Source: Streptomyces termitum
GTDB taxonomy: Bacteria; Actinomycetota; Actinomycetes; Streptomycetales; Streptomycetaceae
Assembly: GCF_014650175.1 (NCBI RefSeq)
Contig: NZ_BMUL01000005.1
Coordinates: 269,969 to 333,968, forward strand
Direction of reading: 5' to 3'
DNA length: 64,000 nucleotides
Under the pieces are notes generated by a model. It ran no database searches and had not been told where the DNA came from. It saw only the letters and a program-made list of their open reading frames with translations. Each line of letters begins with the position of its first letter. Within the stretch, counting starts at the first letter, position 1. Made by a program: the position numbers and the translations under genes. This document shows, in pieces, positions 1 to 7,309 of the stretch.

Positions 1-354
1 CCCCCGGCGCAGCAGCGCCGCCGGGGCCGCCAGCGCAGCCGACGTCACCACCAGCAGCACCGCCGCCCGCCCGGCGATCCCCATCGACCCCCAGCTCACC
101 AGCGTGAACGCCAGCGCCGCGATCCCCAGCAGCGTGCCGCCCAGCGTCAGCAGCACGTTCTGCGCGCTCCGCGGCGAGGTCTCCCGCCCCGGCGCCACCG
201 GCGCGAACGGCGGGGCGACCGGCGGGGCGGGGGCGTACAGCACCCGCAGCAGCCACGCCCGCCGCGCCAGCAGCTCGGACCGGCGCGCGTCCAGCCGGGC
301 CAGTTCCTGATCGACGAGCCGCAGCTCCTCGGCGGGCGGCAGGTTCATGTCCAT
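1..354 (-). CDS. Conserved Streptomyces membrane protein, N-terminal part (truncated by window edge)
   Basis: Reading leftward from an ATG at 354 (a second in-frame ATG lies at 348) gives 118 codons with no stop before the window edge, so only the N-terminus is present. It begins with a charged Leu/Arg-rich stretch (ELRLVDQELARLDARR) predicted to be helical or coiled coil, then an Ala/Pro linker, then hydrophobic segments containing LLTLGGTLLGIAALAFTLVSWG. This helix-then-membrane layout resembles the large actinobacterial polytopic membrane proteins often annotated as SCO7613 C-terminal domain-containing. Function is unknown. It is transcribed away from the SRPBCC gene at 435. The family call is from memory of the pattern and is moderate. 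Confidence 0.6.
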   Translation of the reverse strand, partial: MDMNLPPAEELRLVDQELARLDARRSELLARRAWLLRVLYAPAPPVAPPFAPVAPGRETSPRSAQNVLLTLGGTLLGIAALAFTLVSWGSMGIAGRAAVLLVVTSAALAAPAALLRRG

Positions 355-400
355 GTCCGGAGTGTCGTGCCGGGACCCCGCGCCGGGAATGCGCGCTGCT

Positions 401-419
401 ACTCAGATCCGGCCTGAGT
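401..419. promoter_or_regulatory. Inverted repeat in divergent promoter region
   Basis: ACTCAG at 401-406 and CTGAGT at 414-419 form a perfect 6-bp inverted repeat with a 7-bp spacer. It lies in the 80-bp gap between the divergent genes starting at 354 (minus) and 435 (plus), where an operator for either could sit. No regulator is known; short repeats also arise by chance. Confidence 0.25.
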
Positions 420-434
420 GGCCACACTGGGACC

Positions 435-881
435 ATGGACCCCTGCCGGTACCGCTTCCGCAGCGTCTGGCGGCTCGCCGCCCCGCCCGACGAGGTCTAC
501 CGGGTCCTCGAACGGGCTGAGGAGTACCCCCGCTGGTGGCCCCAGGTCCGCTCCGTCGCCCCCCGCGGCGCCACCACCGGCACCGCCCGCTTCCGCTCCC
601 TGCTGCCGTACGACATCGAGGTCACCGCCCGCGCCCTGCGCCACGACCCAGCCGCCCGCGTCCTGGAGATCGGACTCGGCGGCGACCTGGAGGGCTGGGC
701 CCGCTGGACGGTCCTGGCCGACGGCACCGGCAGCCGCGCCCTCTACGAGCAGGAGGTCGAGGTCAGGGCCCGCCTGCTGCGCCTCCTCTCCCTCCCCGGA
801 CGGCCCCTCTTCCGCGCCAACCACGCCCTGATGATGCGGGCCGGACGGCGCGGACTCGCCGCCCACCTGCGACGAGTTTGA
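435..881 (+). CDS. SRPBCC family protein (polyketide cyclase/dehydrase-like)
   Basis: This 148-residue protein has the hallmarks of the SRPBCC/START hydrophobic-ligand-binding fold: an N-terminal strand (YRFRSVWRLAAPPDEVYRVL) in which the APPDEVY segment is the typical start of the first helix, then EYPRWWPQVRSV, which corresponds to the YPxWWP motif after helix 2, and a long C-terminal helix rich in Arg/Leu. The length is normal for a single-domain member. Ligand and reaction are unknown; many Streptomyces paralogues are annotated only by fold. The ATG at 435 follows GGGA closely. It lies just upstream of tRNA-Val and stands alone. Confidence 0.8.
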   Translation: MDPCRYRFRSVWRLAAPPDEVYRVLERAEEYPRWWPQVRSVAPRGATTGTARFRSLLPYDIEVTARALRHDPAARVLEIGLGGDLEGWARWTVLADGTGSRALYEQEVEVRARLLRLLSLPGRPLFRANHALMMRAGRRGLAAHLRRV

Positions 882-920
882 ACCCGGGGCCCGGGGCCCT
901 GTATGGTTCAACCCGTTCCC

Positions 921-992
921 GGGCGATTAGCTCAGCGGGAGAGCACTTCGTTCACACCGAAGGGGTCACTGGTTCGATCCCAGTATCGCCCA
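921..992 (+). tRNA. tRNA-Val (anticodon CAC)
   Basis: A complete cloverleaf can be drawn: acceptor 921-927 GGGCGAT pairs with 985-991 ATCGCCC; D-stem 930-933 with 941-944; anticodon stem 946-950 CTTCG with 958-962 CGAAG; loop TTCACAC with anticodon CAC at 953-955; T-stem ACTGG/CCAGT with loop TTCGATC. The discriminator is A992. The 3' CCA is not fully encoded (bases 993-995 are CCG), as is common in Streptomyces, so it must be added after transcription. It reads GUG valine codons. Confidence 0.97.
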
Positions 993-999
993 CCGGGAG

Positions 1000-1030
1000 A
1001 GGCCGGTCCGTCACCACGACGGACCGGCCT
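1000..1030 (+). terminator. Terminator after tRNA-Val
   Basis: A 13-bp perfect stem (1000-1012 with 1018-1030) with an ACCAC loop sits 8 bases after the tRNA. It has no long U-tract, which is usual for Streptomyces terminators. It may also serve the convergent exonuclease gene that ends at 1078. Confidence 0.75.
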
Positions 1031-1077
1031 CAGCCGTTTCCGGCCCCTGCTCCTGACGCCCCGGCAGACCCCGGCGG

Positions 1078-1806
1078 CTACGCGGCCGTCCGCAGCTCCG
1101 GCCGGACCGGCCACGACGGATCCACCGTCTCCGGCGTCCCCTGCCGCGCGAACCACGCCTGGAGCCCCCGCGCCTGCGCCGCGTGCCACGCCTCCTGGAG
1201 CCCGTGCAGCTCACCCGGCGTCAGCCGCTCCAGCCGGGACGCGAACCGCCGCCCCACCGCCCGGACGACCTCCAGCGCCGCCGTGGCGTCCGCCGCCGCG
1301 TCGTGCGCCCCCGCCAGCTCCACCTCGTAGTGCGCGCACAGGTCCGTCAGCGTCCGCCGGCCCTTGCGGTACCGGTCCAGGTGCTTGTCCAGGACCCGCG
1401 GATCGAGCACGCACAGCGCGGTGTGCTCCAGGTACCGGCCCAGCGTCGACGCCCGGTGCCGCCGCAGCTCGCGGTCCAGGATCGTCAGGTCGAAGGGCGC
1501 GTTCATCACCACCAGCGGCCGCCCCGCCGCGTTCTGCTCCGCCAGGGAGCGCCCCAGCTCCTCCATCACCGGCGACGGCCAGCGGCCGTTCCGCTGGAGG
1601 TGGTCGTCGGTCAGTCCGTGCACCGCCGTGGCCGCCTCCGGCACCGATATGCCCGGATTCACCAGCCAGCGCGTCACCCGGGGCCGCGCTCCGGCGGCGT
1701 CCTGGACGACGAGGGCGGCGGACACGATCCGGTCCTCCTCGACGTCCACTCCGGTGGTCTCCGTGTCGAAAGCGGCCAGGGGCCCCTCGTACCAGTGCGT
1801 CGTCAT
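1078..1806 (-). CDS. 3'-5' exonuclease, DEDDh family (DnaQ-like)
   Basis: The protein (242 aa from ATG at 1804-1806) carries all three DEDDh exonuclease motifs: Exo I FDTETTG near residue 13 (catalytic D and E), Exo II with NAPFD, and Exo III with HDAAADA (His and Asp). It should bind two Mg2+ ions and remove nucleotides from 3' ends, like the DNA polymerase III epsilon subunit or RNase T. The reading frame extends 40 codons further upstream, but the 1806 start has an AGGAG Shine-Dalgarno about 8 bases before it and begins shortly before the catalytic motif, so I chose it. It is transcribed divergently from the DUF4365 gene. Its exact substrate cannot be read from sequence. Confidence 0.9.
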   Translation of the reverse strand: MTTHWYEGPLAAFDTETTGVDVEEDRIVSAALVVQDAAGARPRVTRWLVNPGISVPEAATAVHGLTDDHLQRNGRWPSPVMEELGRSLAEQNAAGRPLVVMNAPFDLTILDRELRRHRASTLGRYLEHTALCVLDPRVLDKHLDRYRKGRRTLTDLCAHYEVELAGAHDAAADATAALEVVRAVGRRFASRLERLTPGELHGLQEAWHAAQARGLQAWFARQGTPETVDPSWPVRPELRTAA

Positions 1807-1926
1807 CCCCGAACTCCTCGCACGTGCGCGGCAGATGGCCAACCCCCTGCCCGGAACGGTGATACCCGGACTGTTTGCCGCGTACGCGGACCGGTCACAA
1901 CAGAGGGGACGGGGAAGGACGTTCAC

Positions 1927-2493
1927 ATGGCGCTCGCCCAGCCCGAGTCGGGAGGGCTGCCGCCCCAGCGGGCGGCCCCGGCACGCGGCTCACTCGCCAC
2001 CACCGCCTGCATGGAGACCCTCCAGGTGGGATACCTGCACGCCGTCGCCGCCGCGGCGGGCTGCTCGCTCGCGCAGCCCTTCCCGGACAACGGCGTCGAC
2101 TGGCACGTGAGCCACGGCTCGCCCGGACACACCGTCGACGACGAGGTCACCATCAAGGTGCAGCTCAAGTGCACCTACCAGCTGCCGCCCCACCCGCCGG
2201 GAAGCACCTTCCCCTTCACCCTCGACAACGACCACCTCGTGAAACTGGCCCGGACCCCCGTGGCCGTCCACAAGATCCTGGTCGTGATGATCGTCCCGAG
2301 AGACCCGGAGGACTGGCTGCGGGCGGGCCACGACCGGCTCGACCTGCGGCACTGCTGCTACTGGACCAACCTGGCCGGACAGCCGGTCACCGGACGCCGC
2401 CGGACCACCGTCCGCGTCCCCACGGCACGGATCTTCGACGACCGGGCGCTGCGCGAGATCATGACCCGGGTCGGCCGGGGAGGGAGACCCTGA
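1927..2493 (+). CDS. DUF4365 domain-containing protein (putative PD-(D/E)xK-type nuclease fold)
   Basis: The 188-aa protein matches my recollection of DUF4365: after an N-terminal tail, a helix containing METLQVGYL (E30) leads to PDNGVDWHV (D58) and a strand ending V-Q-L-K-C-T (Q79, K81). The order E...D...QxK is that of a PD-(D/E)xK nuclease core with Gln replacing the usual Glu/Asp, a tolerated variant. The strand QLK is followed by conserved-looking LDNDHLVKL. I infer a possible nuclease or nucleic-acid-binding role; no activity is demonstrated by sequence alone. Its stop codon overlaps the start of the next gene by one base (TGATG), so the two are probably one translational unit. Confidence 0.75.
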   Translation: MALAQPESGGLPPQRAAPARGSLATTACMETLQVGYLHAVAAAAGCSLAQPFPDNGVDWHVSHGSPGHTVDDEVTIKVQLKCTYQLPPHPPGSTFPFTLDNDHLVKLARTPVAVHKILVVMIVPRDPEDWLRAGHDRLDLRHCCYWTNLAGQPVTGRRRTTVRVPTARIFDDRALREIMTRVGRGGRP

Positions 2494-3740
2494 TGCACCG
2501 ACCGATCGACGACCCCGGGGCGGGGGAGGGGACCGGGCGCGGTCCCGGCCCCGCACCCCTGTTCCCCCCGGCCGCCCCCGGCGACGGCGTGCCCGACCCC
2601 GGCCGGGTCGACCCGCGCGTCCTCGGCGCCCTCCTCGCCCGCCACGGCTGGCAGCGGCGCGGCGGCGCCGCCGGACGCTACGGCCGCTGGACCCCGCCCG
2701 GCACCGGACCGGGCGGCGGCACCAGCCTCCTCGTCCCCGAGAGCCGCGCCTTCCCCGACTGCGAGGACCTGCTCGGCGAGGCGCTCACCGCCCTCGCCCG
2801 CAGCGGCACGCCCGCCGCCCGCGAGGTCCTCACCGGCCTCGCCGTCCCCAGTGACGAGATCCGCTGGTGGCGCGAGGCGCCCCCAGGGCCGGCCGGCACC
2901 GTCCCCTGGTCCGAGCAGGAGCGCTTCCGCTCCGCCGTCCGCAAGATCCTCCTGGCCGGCGCCCTCGCCGCGCGCGGCCCGGCCGGCTACCACGGCTCCC
3001 GCCACCGGTCCGCCGCCCGCGCCGCCCTCGACCCCGTCACCGTCGCCGCCGACCCCGGCGGCCGCGCCCTCACCGCCTTCCTGCCCGTCCCCGCCGTCCG
3101 GCCCGTCGCCGTCCGCCTCCACCACGCCCTGCACGCCGCCCGCGAGGCCGTCGACTACCAGCGCGCCACCGGCGGCACGGACGCCTTCGACACCGCCGTC
3201 GAGGCCGGTGTCAGCCGCGAACTCACCGAAGCCCTCGTCGCCCTCGTCCGGGGTACGGAGGGCGCCCGCATCGCCCTCCAGTGGGCCCCCGCAGCCGGCG
3301 CCCCGGCGGGCTGCGCGGCCCGCCCCGAGCCCGTCGAGTTCTCACCCGGCGACCTGCCCGCCCTGCGCGAGGCCGGCCACCGCTACCGCGTCGACGAGCC
3401 CTCCGTCCCGGTCCGCGTCACCGGCGCCGTCGTCCGGCTGCGCCGCTCCGGCCCGCGCGGCGAGGGCACCGTCCGGCTCCGGGTCCTCGGCGGCGCCGAC
3501 GTCGCCCACGTCCGCGTCACCCTCGACGAGGAGGCGTACCGCACCGCCGGCCACGCCCACCTCGTCGGCCTGCCCATCCGGGTCGCCGGCCGGCTGGAGA
3601 GCCGGGGCGGCTTCCGCCGCCTCACCGACGCCTCCGGGGTCGTCCCGGTCCAGGTCGACGACGCCGAGCGGGACCGGCTGATGAAGTCCTTCCACGAGGA
3701 CCTCGACTTCTTCGAGGAGGCGTGCGGGCCGGGGGAGTAG
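2493..3740 (+). CDS. Hypothetical protein with OB-like C-terminal domain
   Basis: The 415-aa product starts at ATG 2493, sharing one base with the upstream stop codon. I do not recognise the N-terminal two thirds, which is Pro/Gly-rich at first (to about residue 45), then mainly alpha-helical with many Arg/Ala. Residues about 310-395 alternate hydrophobic and polar residues in short strands ([40 protein letters not shown]), which resembles an OB fold, a common nucleic-acid-binding module. The C-terminal tail is acidic ([10 protein letters not shown]). Tight linkage to the DUF4365 gene suggests a joint function. Function is unknown, and the OB call is by eye only. Confidence 0.7.
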   Translation: MHRPIDDPGAGEGTGRGPGPAPLFPPAAPGDGVPDPGRVDPRVLGALLARHGWQRRGGAAGRYGRWTPPGTGPGGGTSLLVPESRAFPDCEDLLGEALTALARSGTPAAREVLTGLAVPSDEIRWWREAPPGPAGTVPWSEQERFRSAVRKILLAGALAARGPAGYHGSRHRSAARAALDPVTVAADPGGRALTAFLPVPAVRPVAVRLHHALHAAREAVDYQRATGGTDAFDTAVEAGVSRELTEALVALVRGTEGARIALQWAPAAGAPAGCAARPEPVEFSPGDLPALREAGHRYRVDEPSVPVRVTGAVVRLRRSGPRGEGTVRLRVLGGADVAHVRVTLDEEAYRTAGHAHLVGLPIRVAGRLESRGGFRRLTDASGVVPVQVDDAERDRLMKSFHEDLDFFEEACGPGE

Positions 3741-3787
3741 CGCGGCGGCGGGCGGAAACGGAGGGGCGGGCGGCGTTCCGGGGCCCG

Positions 3788-3879
3788 TAAGATCGAGGGG
3801 ACGCGGCACCTCGTCTCTGCCGCGCGCCGATGGCGCCGGCACCTCGTGCCTGCCCGCGCCCCCTAGATCTGGAGCAGTA
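3788..3879 (+). promoter_or_regulatory. thrS promoter -10 and structured leader
   Basis: A -10-like TAAGAT at 3788-3793 (no clear -35) precedes an 86-base leader. It contains two hairpins: 3802-3808 with 3818-3824 (7 bp), and 3838-3842 with 3846-3850, the latter nested inside GGCGC/GCGCC at 3832-3836 and 3856-3860. Both hairpins include the identical 11-mer CGGCACCTCGT (3804-3814 and 3837-3847). A 16-codon reading frame from ATG 3830 ends at TAG 3878-3880, overlapping the thrS GTG. I see no T-box motif. Confidence 0.4.
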
Positions 3880-5856
3880 GTGTCTGATGTCCGTGTGACC
3901 GTCCAGTCAGCCTCGGGAGCGGAGGAGAGGGCGGTGAGCCCGGGCACCACGGCCGGCGCGCTGTTCGCCGACGACCGCACCGTCATCGCCGCCCGCGTCG
4001 CCGGCGAACTGAAGGACCTGTCCTACGAGGTCGCCGAGGGCGACGTCGTCGAGGGGGTGGAGATCTCCTCCGAGGACGGTCTGAACATCCTGCGCCACTC
4101 GACCGCGCACGTCATGGCGCAGGCCGTGCAGGAGCTCTTCCCCGAGGCCAAGCTCGGCATCGGCCCGCCGGTCCGGGACGGCTTCTACTACGACTTCGAC
4201 GTCGAGAAGCCCTTCACTCCCGAGGACCTCAAGGCCGTCGAGAAGAAGATGCAGGAGATCCAGAAGCGCGGGCAGCGCTTCGCCCGCCGCGTCGTCACCG
4301 ACGAGGCGGCCCGCGAGGAGCTCGCCGACGAGCCGTACAAGCTGGAGCTCATCGGCATCAAGGGCTCCGCGTCCACCGACGACGGTGCGGACGTCGAGGT
4401 GGGCGGCGGCGAGCTGACCATCTACGACAACCTCGACGCGAAGACCGGCGAGCTGTGCTGGAAGGACCTCTGCCGGGGCCCCCACCTGCCCACCACCCGG
4501 AACATCCCGGCCTTCAAGCTGATGCGCAACGCCTCGGCGTACTGGCGCGGCAGCGAGAAGAACAAGCAGCTCCAGCGCATCTACGGCACCGCCTGGCCGT
4601 CCAAGGACGAGCTGAAGGCGCACCTCGACTTCCTCGCCGAGGCCGAGAAGCGCGACCACCGCAAGCTCGGCAACGAGCTCGACCTCTTCTCCATCCCGGA
4701 CGAGATCGGCTCCGGCCTCGCCGTCTTCCACCCCAAGGGCGGCATCATCCGCCGGACCATGGAGGACTACTCGCGCCGCCGGCACGAGGAGGAGGGCTAC
4801 GAGTTCGTCTACTCGCCGCACGCCACCAAGGGCGCCCTCTTCGAGAAGAGCGGCCACCTGGACTGGTACGCGGAGGGCATGTACCCCCCCATGCAGCTCG
4901 ACGGTGGTACCGACTACTACCTCAAGCCCATGAACTGCCCGATGCACAACCTGATCTTCGACGCGCGCGGGCGCAGCTACCGCGAGCTGCCGCTGCGCCT
5001 GTTCGAGTTCGGCACCGTGTACCGGTACGAGAAGTCGGGCGTCGTGCACGGGCTGACCCGCGCCCGGGGCTTCACCCAGGACGACGCGCACATCTACTGC
5101 ACCCGCGAGCAGATGGCGGAGGAGCTGGACCGCACCCTCACCTTCGTGCTGAACCTGCTCCGCGACTACGGTCTGACCGACTTCTACCTGGAGCTGTCCA
5201 CCAAGGACCCGGAGAAGTTCGTCGGCTCCGACGAGGTGTGGGAGGAGGCCACCGCGGTCCTCCAGCAGGTCGCCGAGAAGCAGGGCCTGCCGCTCACCCC
5301 CGACCCGGGCGGCGCCGCCTTCTACGGCCCGAAGATCTCCGTGCAGGCGCGGGACGCCATCGGCCGCACCTGGCAGATGTCGACCGTCCAGCTCGACTTC
5401 AACCTGCCGGAGCGCTTCAACCTGGAGTACACCGCGGCGGACGGCTCGCGCCAGCGCCCGGTCATGATCCACCGGGCCCTCTTCGGCTCGATCGAGCGCT
5501 TCTTCGCGGTGCTCCTGGAGCACTACGCGGGCGCCATGCCGCCGTGGCTGGCCCCGGTCCAGGCGGTCGGCATCCCGATCGGCGACGCGCACGTCGAGTA
5601 CCTCCAGGAGTTCGCCGCCGAGGCGAAGCGGAAGGGCCTGCGGGTGGACGTCGACGCGTCGTCCGACCGCATGCAGAAGAAGATCCGGAACCACCAGAAG
5701 CTCAAGGTCCCGTTCATGATCATCGTCGGTGACGACGACATGAACGCGGGCACCGTCTCCTTCCGCTACCGCGACGGGTCGCAGGAGAACGGCATCCCGC
5801 GTGACCAGGCGCTGGCCAAGCTCGTTGAGGTGGTTGAGCAGCGCGTCCAAGTGTGA
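3880..5856 (+). CDS. thrS: Threonyl-tRNA synthetase
   Basis: The 658-aa protein has the full class II ThrRS architecture. An N-terminal TGS domain (about residues 1-65) is followed by the editing/SAD domain with [11 protein letters not shown], then the catalytic core with zinc ligands in MNCPMHN and in [15 protein letters not shown] (motif 2), motif 3 near [16 protein letters not shown], and a C-terminal HGTP anticodon-binding domain. It charges tRNA-Thr with threonine and hydrolyses mischarged Ser-tRNA-Thr. The GTG start at 3880 has GGAG 5 bases upstream. It is convergent with the K+ channel gene; a strong hairpin separates them. Actinobacteria conserve thrS beside the HIT/pgsA cluster. Confidence 0.97.
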   Translation: MSDVRVTVQSASGAEERAVSPGTTAGALFADDRTVIAARVAGELKDLSYEVAEGDVVEGVEISSEDGLNILRHSTAHVMAQAVQELFPEAKLGIGPPVRDGFYYDFDVEKPFTPEDLKAVEKKMQEIQKRGQRFARRVVTDEAAREELADEPYKLELIGIKGSASTDDGADVEVGGGELTIYDNLDAKTGELCWKDLCRGPHLPTTRNIPAFKLMRNASAYWRGSEKNKQLQRIYGTAWPSKDELKAHLDFLAEAEKRDHRKLGNELDLFSIPDEIGSGLAVFHPKGGIIRRTMEDYSRRRHEEEGYEFVYSPHATKGALFEKSGHLDWYAEGMYPPMQLDGGTDYYLKPMNCPMHNLIFDARGRSYRELPLRLFEFGTVYRYEKSGVVHGLTRARGFTQDDAHIYCTREQMAEELDRTLTFVLNLLRDYGLTDFYLELSTKDPEKFVGSDEVWEEATAVLQQVAEKQGLPLTPDPGGAAFYGPKISVQARDAIGRTWQMSTVQLDFNLPERFNLEYTAADGSRQRPVMIHRALFGSIERFFAVLLEHYAGAMPPWLAPVQAVGIPIGDAHVEYLQEFAAEAKRKGLRVDVDASSDRMQKKIRNHQKLKVPFMIIVGDDDMNAGTVSFRYRDGSQENGIPRDQALAKLVEVVEQRVQV

Positions 5857-5857
5857 C

Positions 5858-5947
5858 TCGTTCCCCGCATGAGTGGGGGTGATCCCAACCCGATGCTGCA
5901 GCGGATCTGAGGCACTGTTTACTCCCCGCTGGTGCGGGGTTCAGGCC
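5858..5947 (+). repeat. Degenerate pair of type I-E CRISPR-like repeats with one 32-nt spacer
   Basis: Two 29-nt units at 5858-5886 and 5919-5947 each contain CCCCGC-N4-G(T/C)GGGG, a 6-bp stem with a 4-nt loop, and are separated by exactly 32 nt; the period is 61. That is the geometry of type I-E arrays. Unit 1 ends GGGGGTGATCCC, which resembles actinobacterial I-E repeats, and it aligns with the E. coli repeat at about 19 of 29 positions by my count. The two units share about 17 of 28 positions. No cas gene is in the window. It may be an array relic, or just two hairpins behind thrS. Confidence 0.35.
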
Positions 5948-6657
5948 CCCGGGGAGTCCCCCGGGGGCCTCGTGCCGTCCTCGGTCCCGCCGTCCCCGGG
6001 GGCGTCGTCCTCGCGGCGGAAGGTCTGGATCAGCCAGGACGAGAAGGAGCCGGTGACCGCGCCGAGCAGGGCGAGGCCGCAGGCCATCAGGCCGACGGCG
6101 GTGAGCCGCCCGATCGGGGTCACCGGGGTCACGTCGCCGTAGCCGACCGTCGCCAGGGTGGCGCAGGTCCACCACACCGAGTCGCCGAAGGTGAGGATCG
6201 AGGCACCGGGGGCGTCGGCCTCGTGGTGGTAGACGGTGAGCGCGCCGGTGAAGCCGAGCAGTGAGACGGAGAGCCCGGAGTAGACCATGACCCGGGCGTA
6301 CAGGCCGAGCCGGGGGTTGCCCCGGCGGCGCTGGACGCGGTCGTAGAGGGCGACCATCCGGACCGGGCGCAGCAGCGGCAGCAGCAGGACGACGGTGTCG
6401 AGGAGGTGGGTGCGCAGGAAGCGGAACGGGCCGAGACCGCTGAGCCGGAGCCGTACCGCGTAGTCGGCGGCGAAGACCGCCCAGGCGCCGAGGATCACGC
6501 CGACGCAGAGGTCGACGCCGAGCCGGGGCAGGTGGTCGCGGGCGAGGACCCGGACCGCGTAGCCGGTGAGGAAGGCGGCGGAGGCGGCGGCGAGCGGGAC
6601 CTCCATGCGGCGGTCCCAGCGTTCCTGCCGGGGCGGTTTCGGCGGCCTGTCGCTCAT
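5941..6657 (-). CDS. Voltage-gated-type potassium channel protein
   Basis: The 238-aa membrane protein has several hydrophobic segments (roughly VPLAAASAAFLTGYAVRVLA, VDLCVGVILGAWAVFAADYA, a short LLDTVVLLLPLLRPVR segment, and VYSGLSVSLLGFTGALTV), then a pore loop with the selectivity filter TVGYGDV and a last helix (LTAVGLMACGLALLGAVTG). TVGYGD is the diagnostic K+ filter, so it should conduct potassium across the cytoplasmic membrane. The S4 region carries few regular Arg repeats, so voltage dependence is uncertain. The C-terminal tail is short and disordered. Its last codons overlap the thrS terminator hairpin. Confidence 0.88.
   Translation of the reverse strand: MSDRPPKPPRQERWDRRMEVPLAAASAAFLTGYAVRVLARDHLPRLGVDLCVGVILGAWAVFAADYAVRLRLSGLGPFRFLRTHLLDTVVLLLPLLRPVRMVALYDRVQRRRGNPRLGLYARVMVYSGLSVSLLGFTGALTVYHHEADAPGASILTFGDSVWWTCATLATVGYGDVTPVTPIGRLTAVGLMACGLALLGAVTGSFSSWLIQTFRREDDAPGDGGTEDGTRPPGDSPGA
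5944..5969. terminator. Bidirectional terminator between thrS and K+ channel gene
   Basis: An 11-bp perfect G+C stem (5944-5954 with 5959-5969, loop AGTC) lies where the two genes converge. It sits inside the last codons of the channel gene, so on the minus strand it acts at or before that gene's stop codon, while it follows thrS by 90 bp. Confidence 0.7.
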
Positions 6658-6721
6658 CCGCTCAGGATCGCCCGGGCCGGCTTCCCTCGCCCCGCCGACG
6701 CCTTCCGAACGGGCTACGCCA

Positions 6722-6734
6722 TATGCTGCACGAC
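6722..6734 (+). promoter_or_regulatory. -10 element for a leaderless HIT-family transcript
   Basis: TATGCT at 6722-6727 is 7 bp from the ATG at 6735, so transcription would begin at or next to the start codon. No Shine-Dalgarno precedes that ATG. No convincing -35 is visible. Confidence 0.45.
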
Positions 6735-7289
6735 ATGACGACTGAGCCGGAGCAGCAGATCGGAGTGGGGGCGCCGGACGCGTTCCAGCGCCTGTGGACG
6801 CCTCACCGGATGGCCTACATCCAGGGGGAGAACAAGCCGACCGGGCCGGGGGCCGACGACGGCTGTCCGTTCTGCTCGATCCCGTCGAAGTCGGACGAGG
6901 ACGGGCTGGTGGTCGCCCGCGGCGAGAGCGTGTACGCGGTGCTCAACCTGTACCCGTACAACGGCGGGCACCTGATGGTCGTCCCGTACCGGCACGTCGC
7001 CGACTACACGGACCTGGACGCGGCGGAGACGGCCGAGCTGGCCGACCTCACCAAGCGGGCGATGATCGCGCTGCGGGCCGCGTCGGGCGCCCACGGCTTC
7101 AACATCGGCATGAACCAGGGCTCGGTGGCCGGGGCCGGGATCGCGGCCCACCTGCACCAGCACGTGGTGCCCCGCTGGGGCGGGGACACCAACTTCATGC
7201 CGGTCGTCGGGCACACGAAGATCCTGCCGCAGCTGCTGGCCGACACCCGGAGGATGCTGGCCGACGCCTGGCCGGCCACCGGGGTCTGA
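6735..7289 (+). CDS. HIT family protein, Ap4A phosphorylase-like
   Basis: The 184-aa protein contains the histidine triad H139-L-H141-Q-H143-V-V, whose central His forms the nucleotidyl intermediate, and a CPFC pair (C44, C47) suited to zinc binding. Mycobacterium has an orthologue at the same place, between thrS and pgsA, characterised as a diadenosine tetraphosphate phosphorylase; by family and synteny I infer the same reaction (Ap4A plus phosphate to ATP and ADP). I chose ATG 6735 rather than the in-frame ATG at 6723, because a -10 element (6722-6727) lies 7 bp upstream and implies a leaderless mRNA starting here. Confidence 0.88.
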   Translation: MTTEPEQQIGVGAPDAFQRLWTPHRMAYIQGENKPTGPGADDGCPFCSIPSKSDEDGLVVARGESVYAVLNLYPYNGGHLMVVPYRHVADYTDLDAAETAELADLTKRAMIALRAASGAHGFNIGMNQGSVAGAGIAAHLHQHVVPRWGGDTNFMPVVGHTKILPQLLADTRRMLADAWPATGV

Positions 7290-7309
7290 GCCCCGGCGGG
7301 GGGCCGGCG

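Noticed and set aside
921..1030. tRNA-Val as an integration site for a mobile element
   Set aside because: The tRNA 3' end is not duplicated in the surrounding sequence I read, and no integrase or excisionase gene is present.
3781..3880. T-box riboswitch controlling thrS
   Set aside because: The conserved T-box antiterminator sequence and specifier loop layout are not visible; only simple hairpins are seen.
3907..5850. A 647-codon open frame on the minus strand opposite thrS
   Set aside because: It is a high-GC shadow of thrS; the product is Val/Leu/Arg/Asp/Glu-biased with no recognisable fold and no ribosome-binding site.
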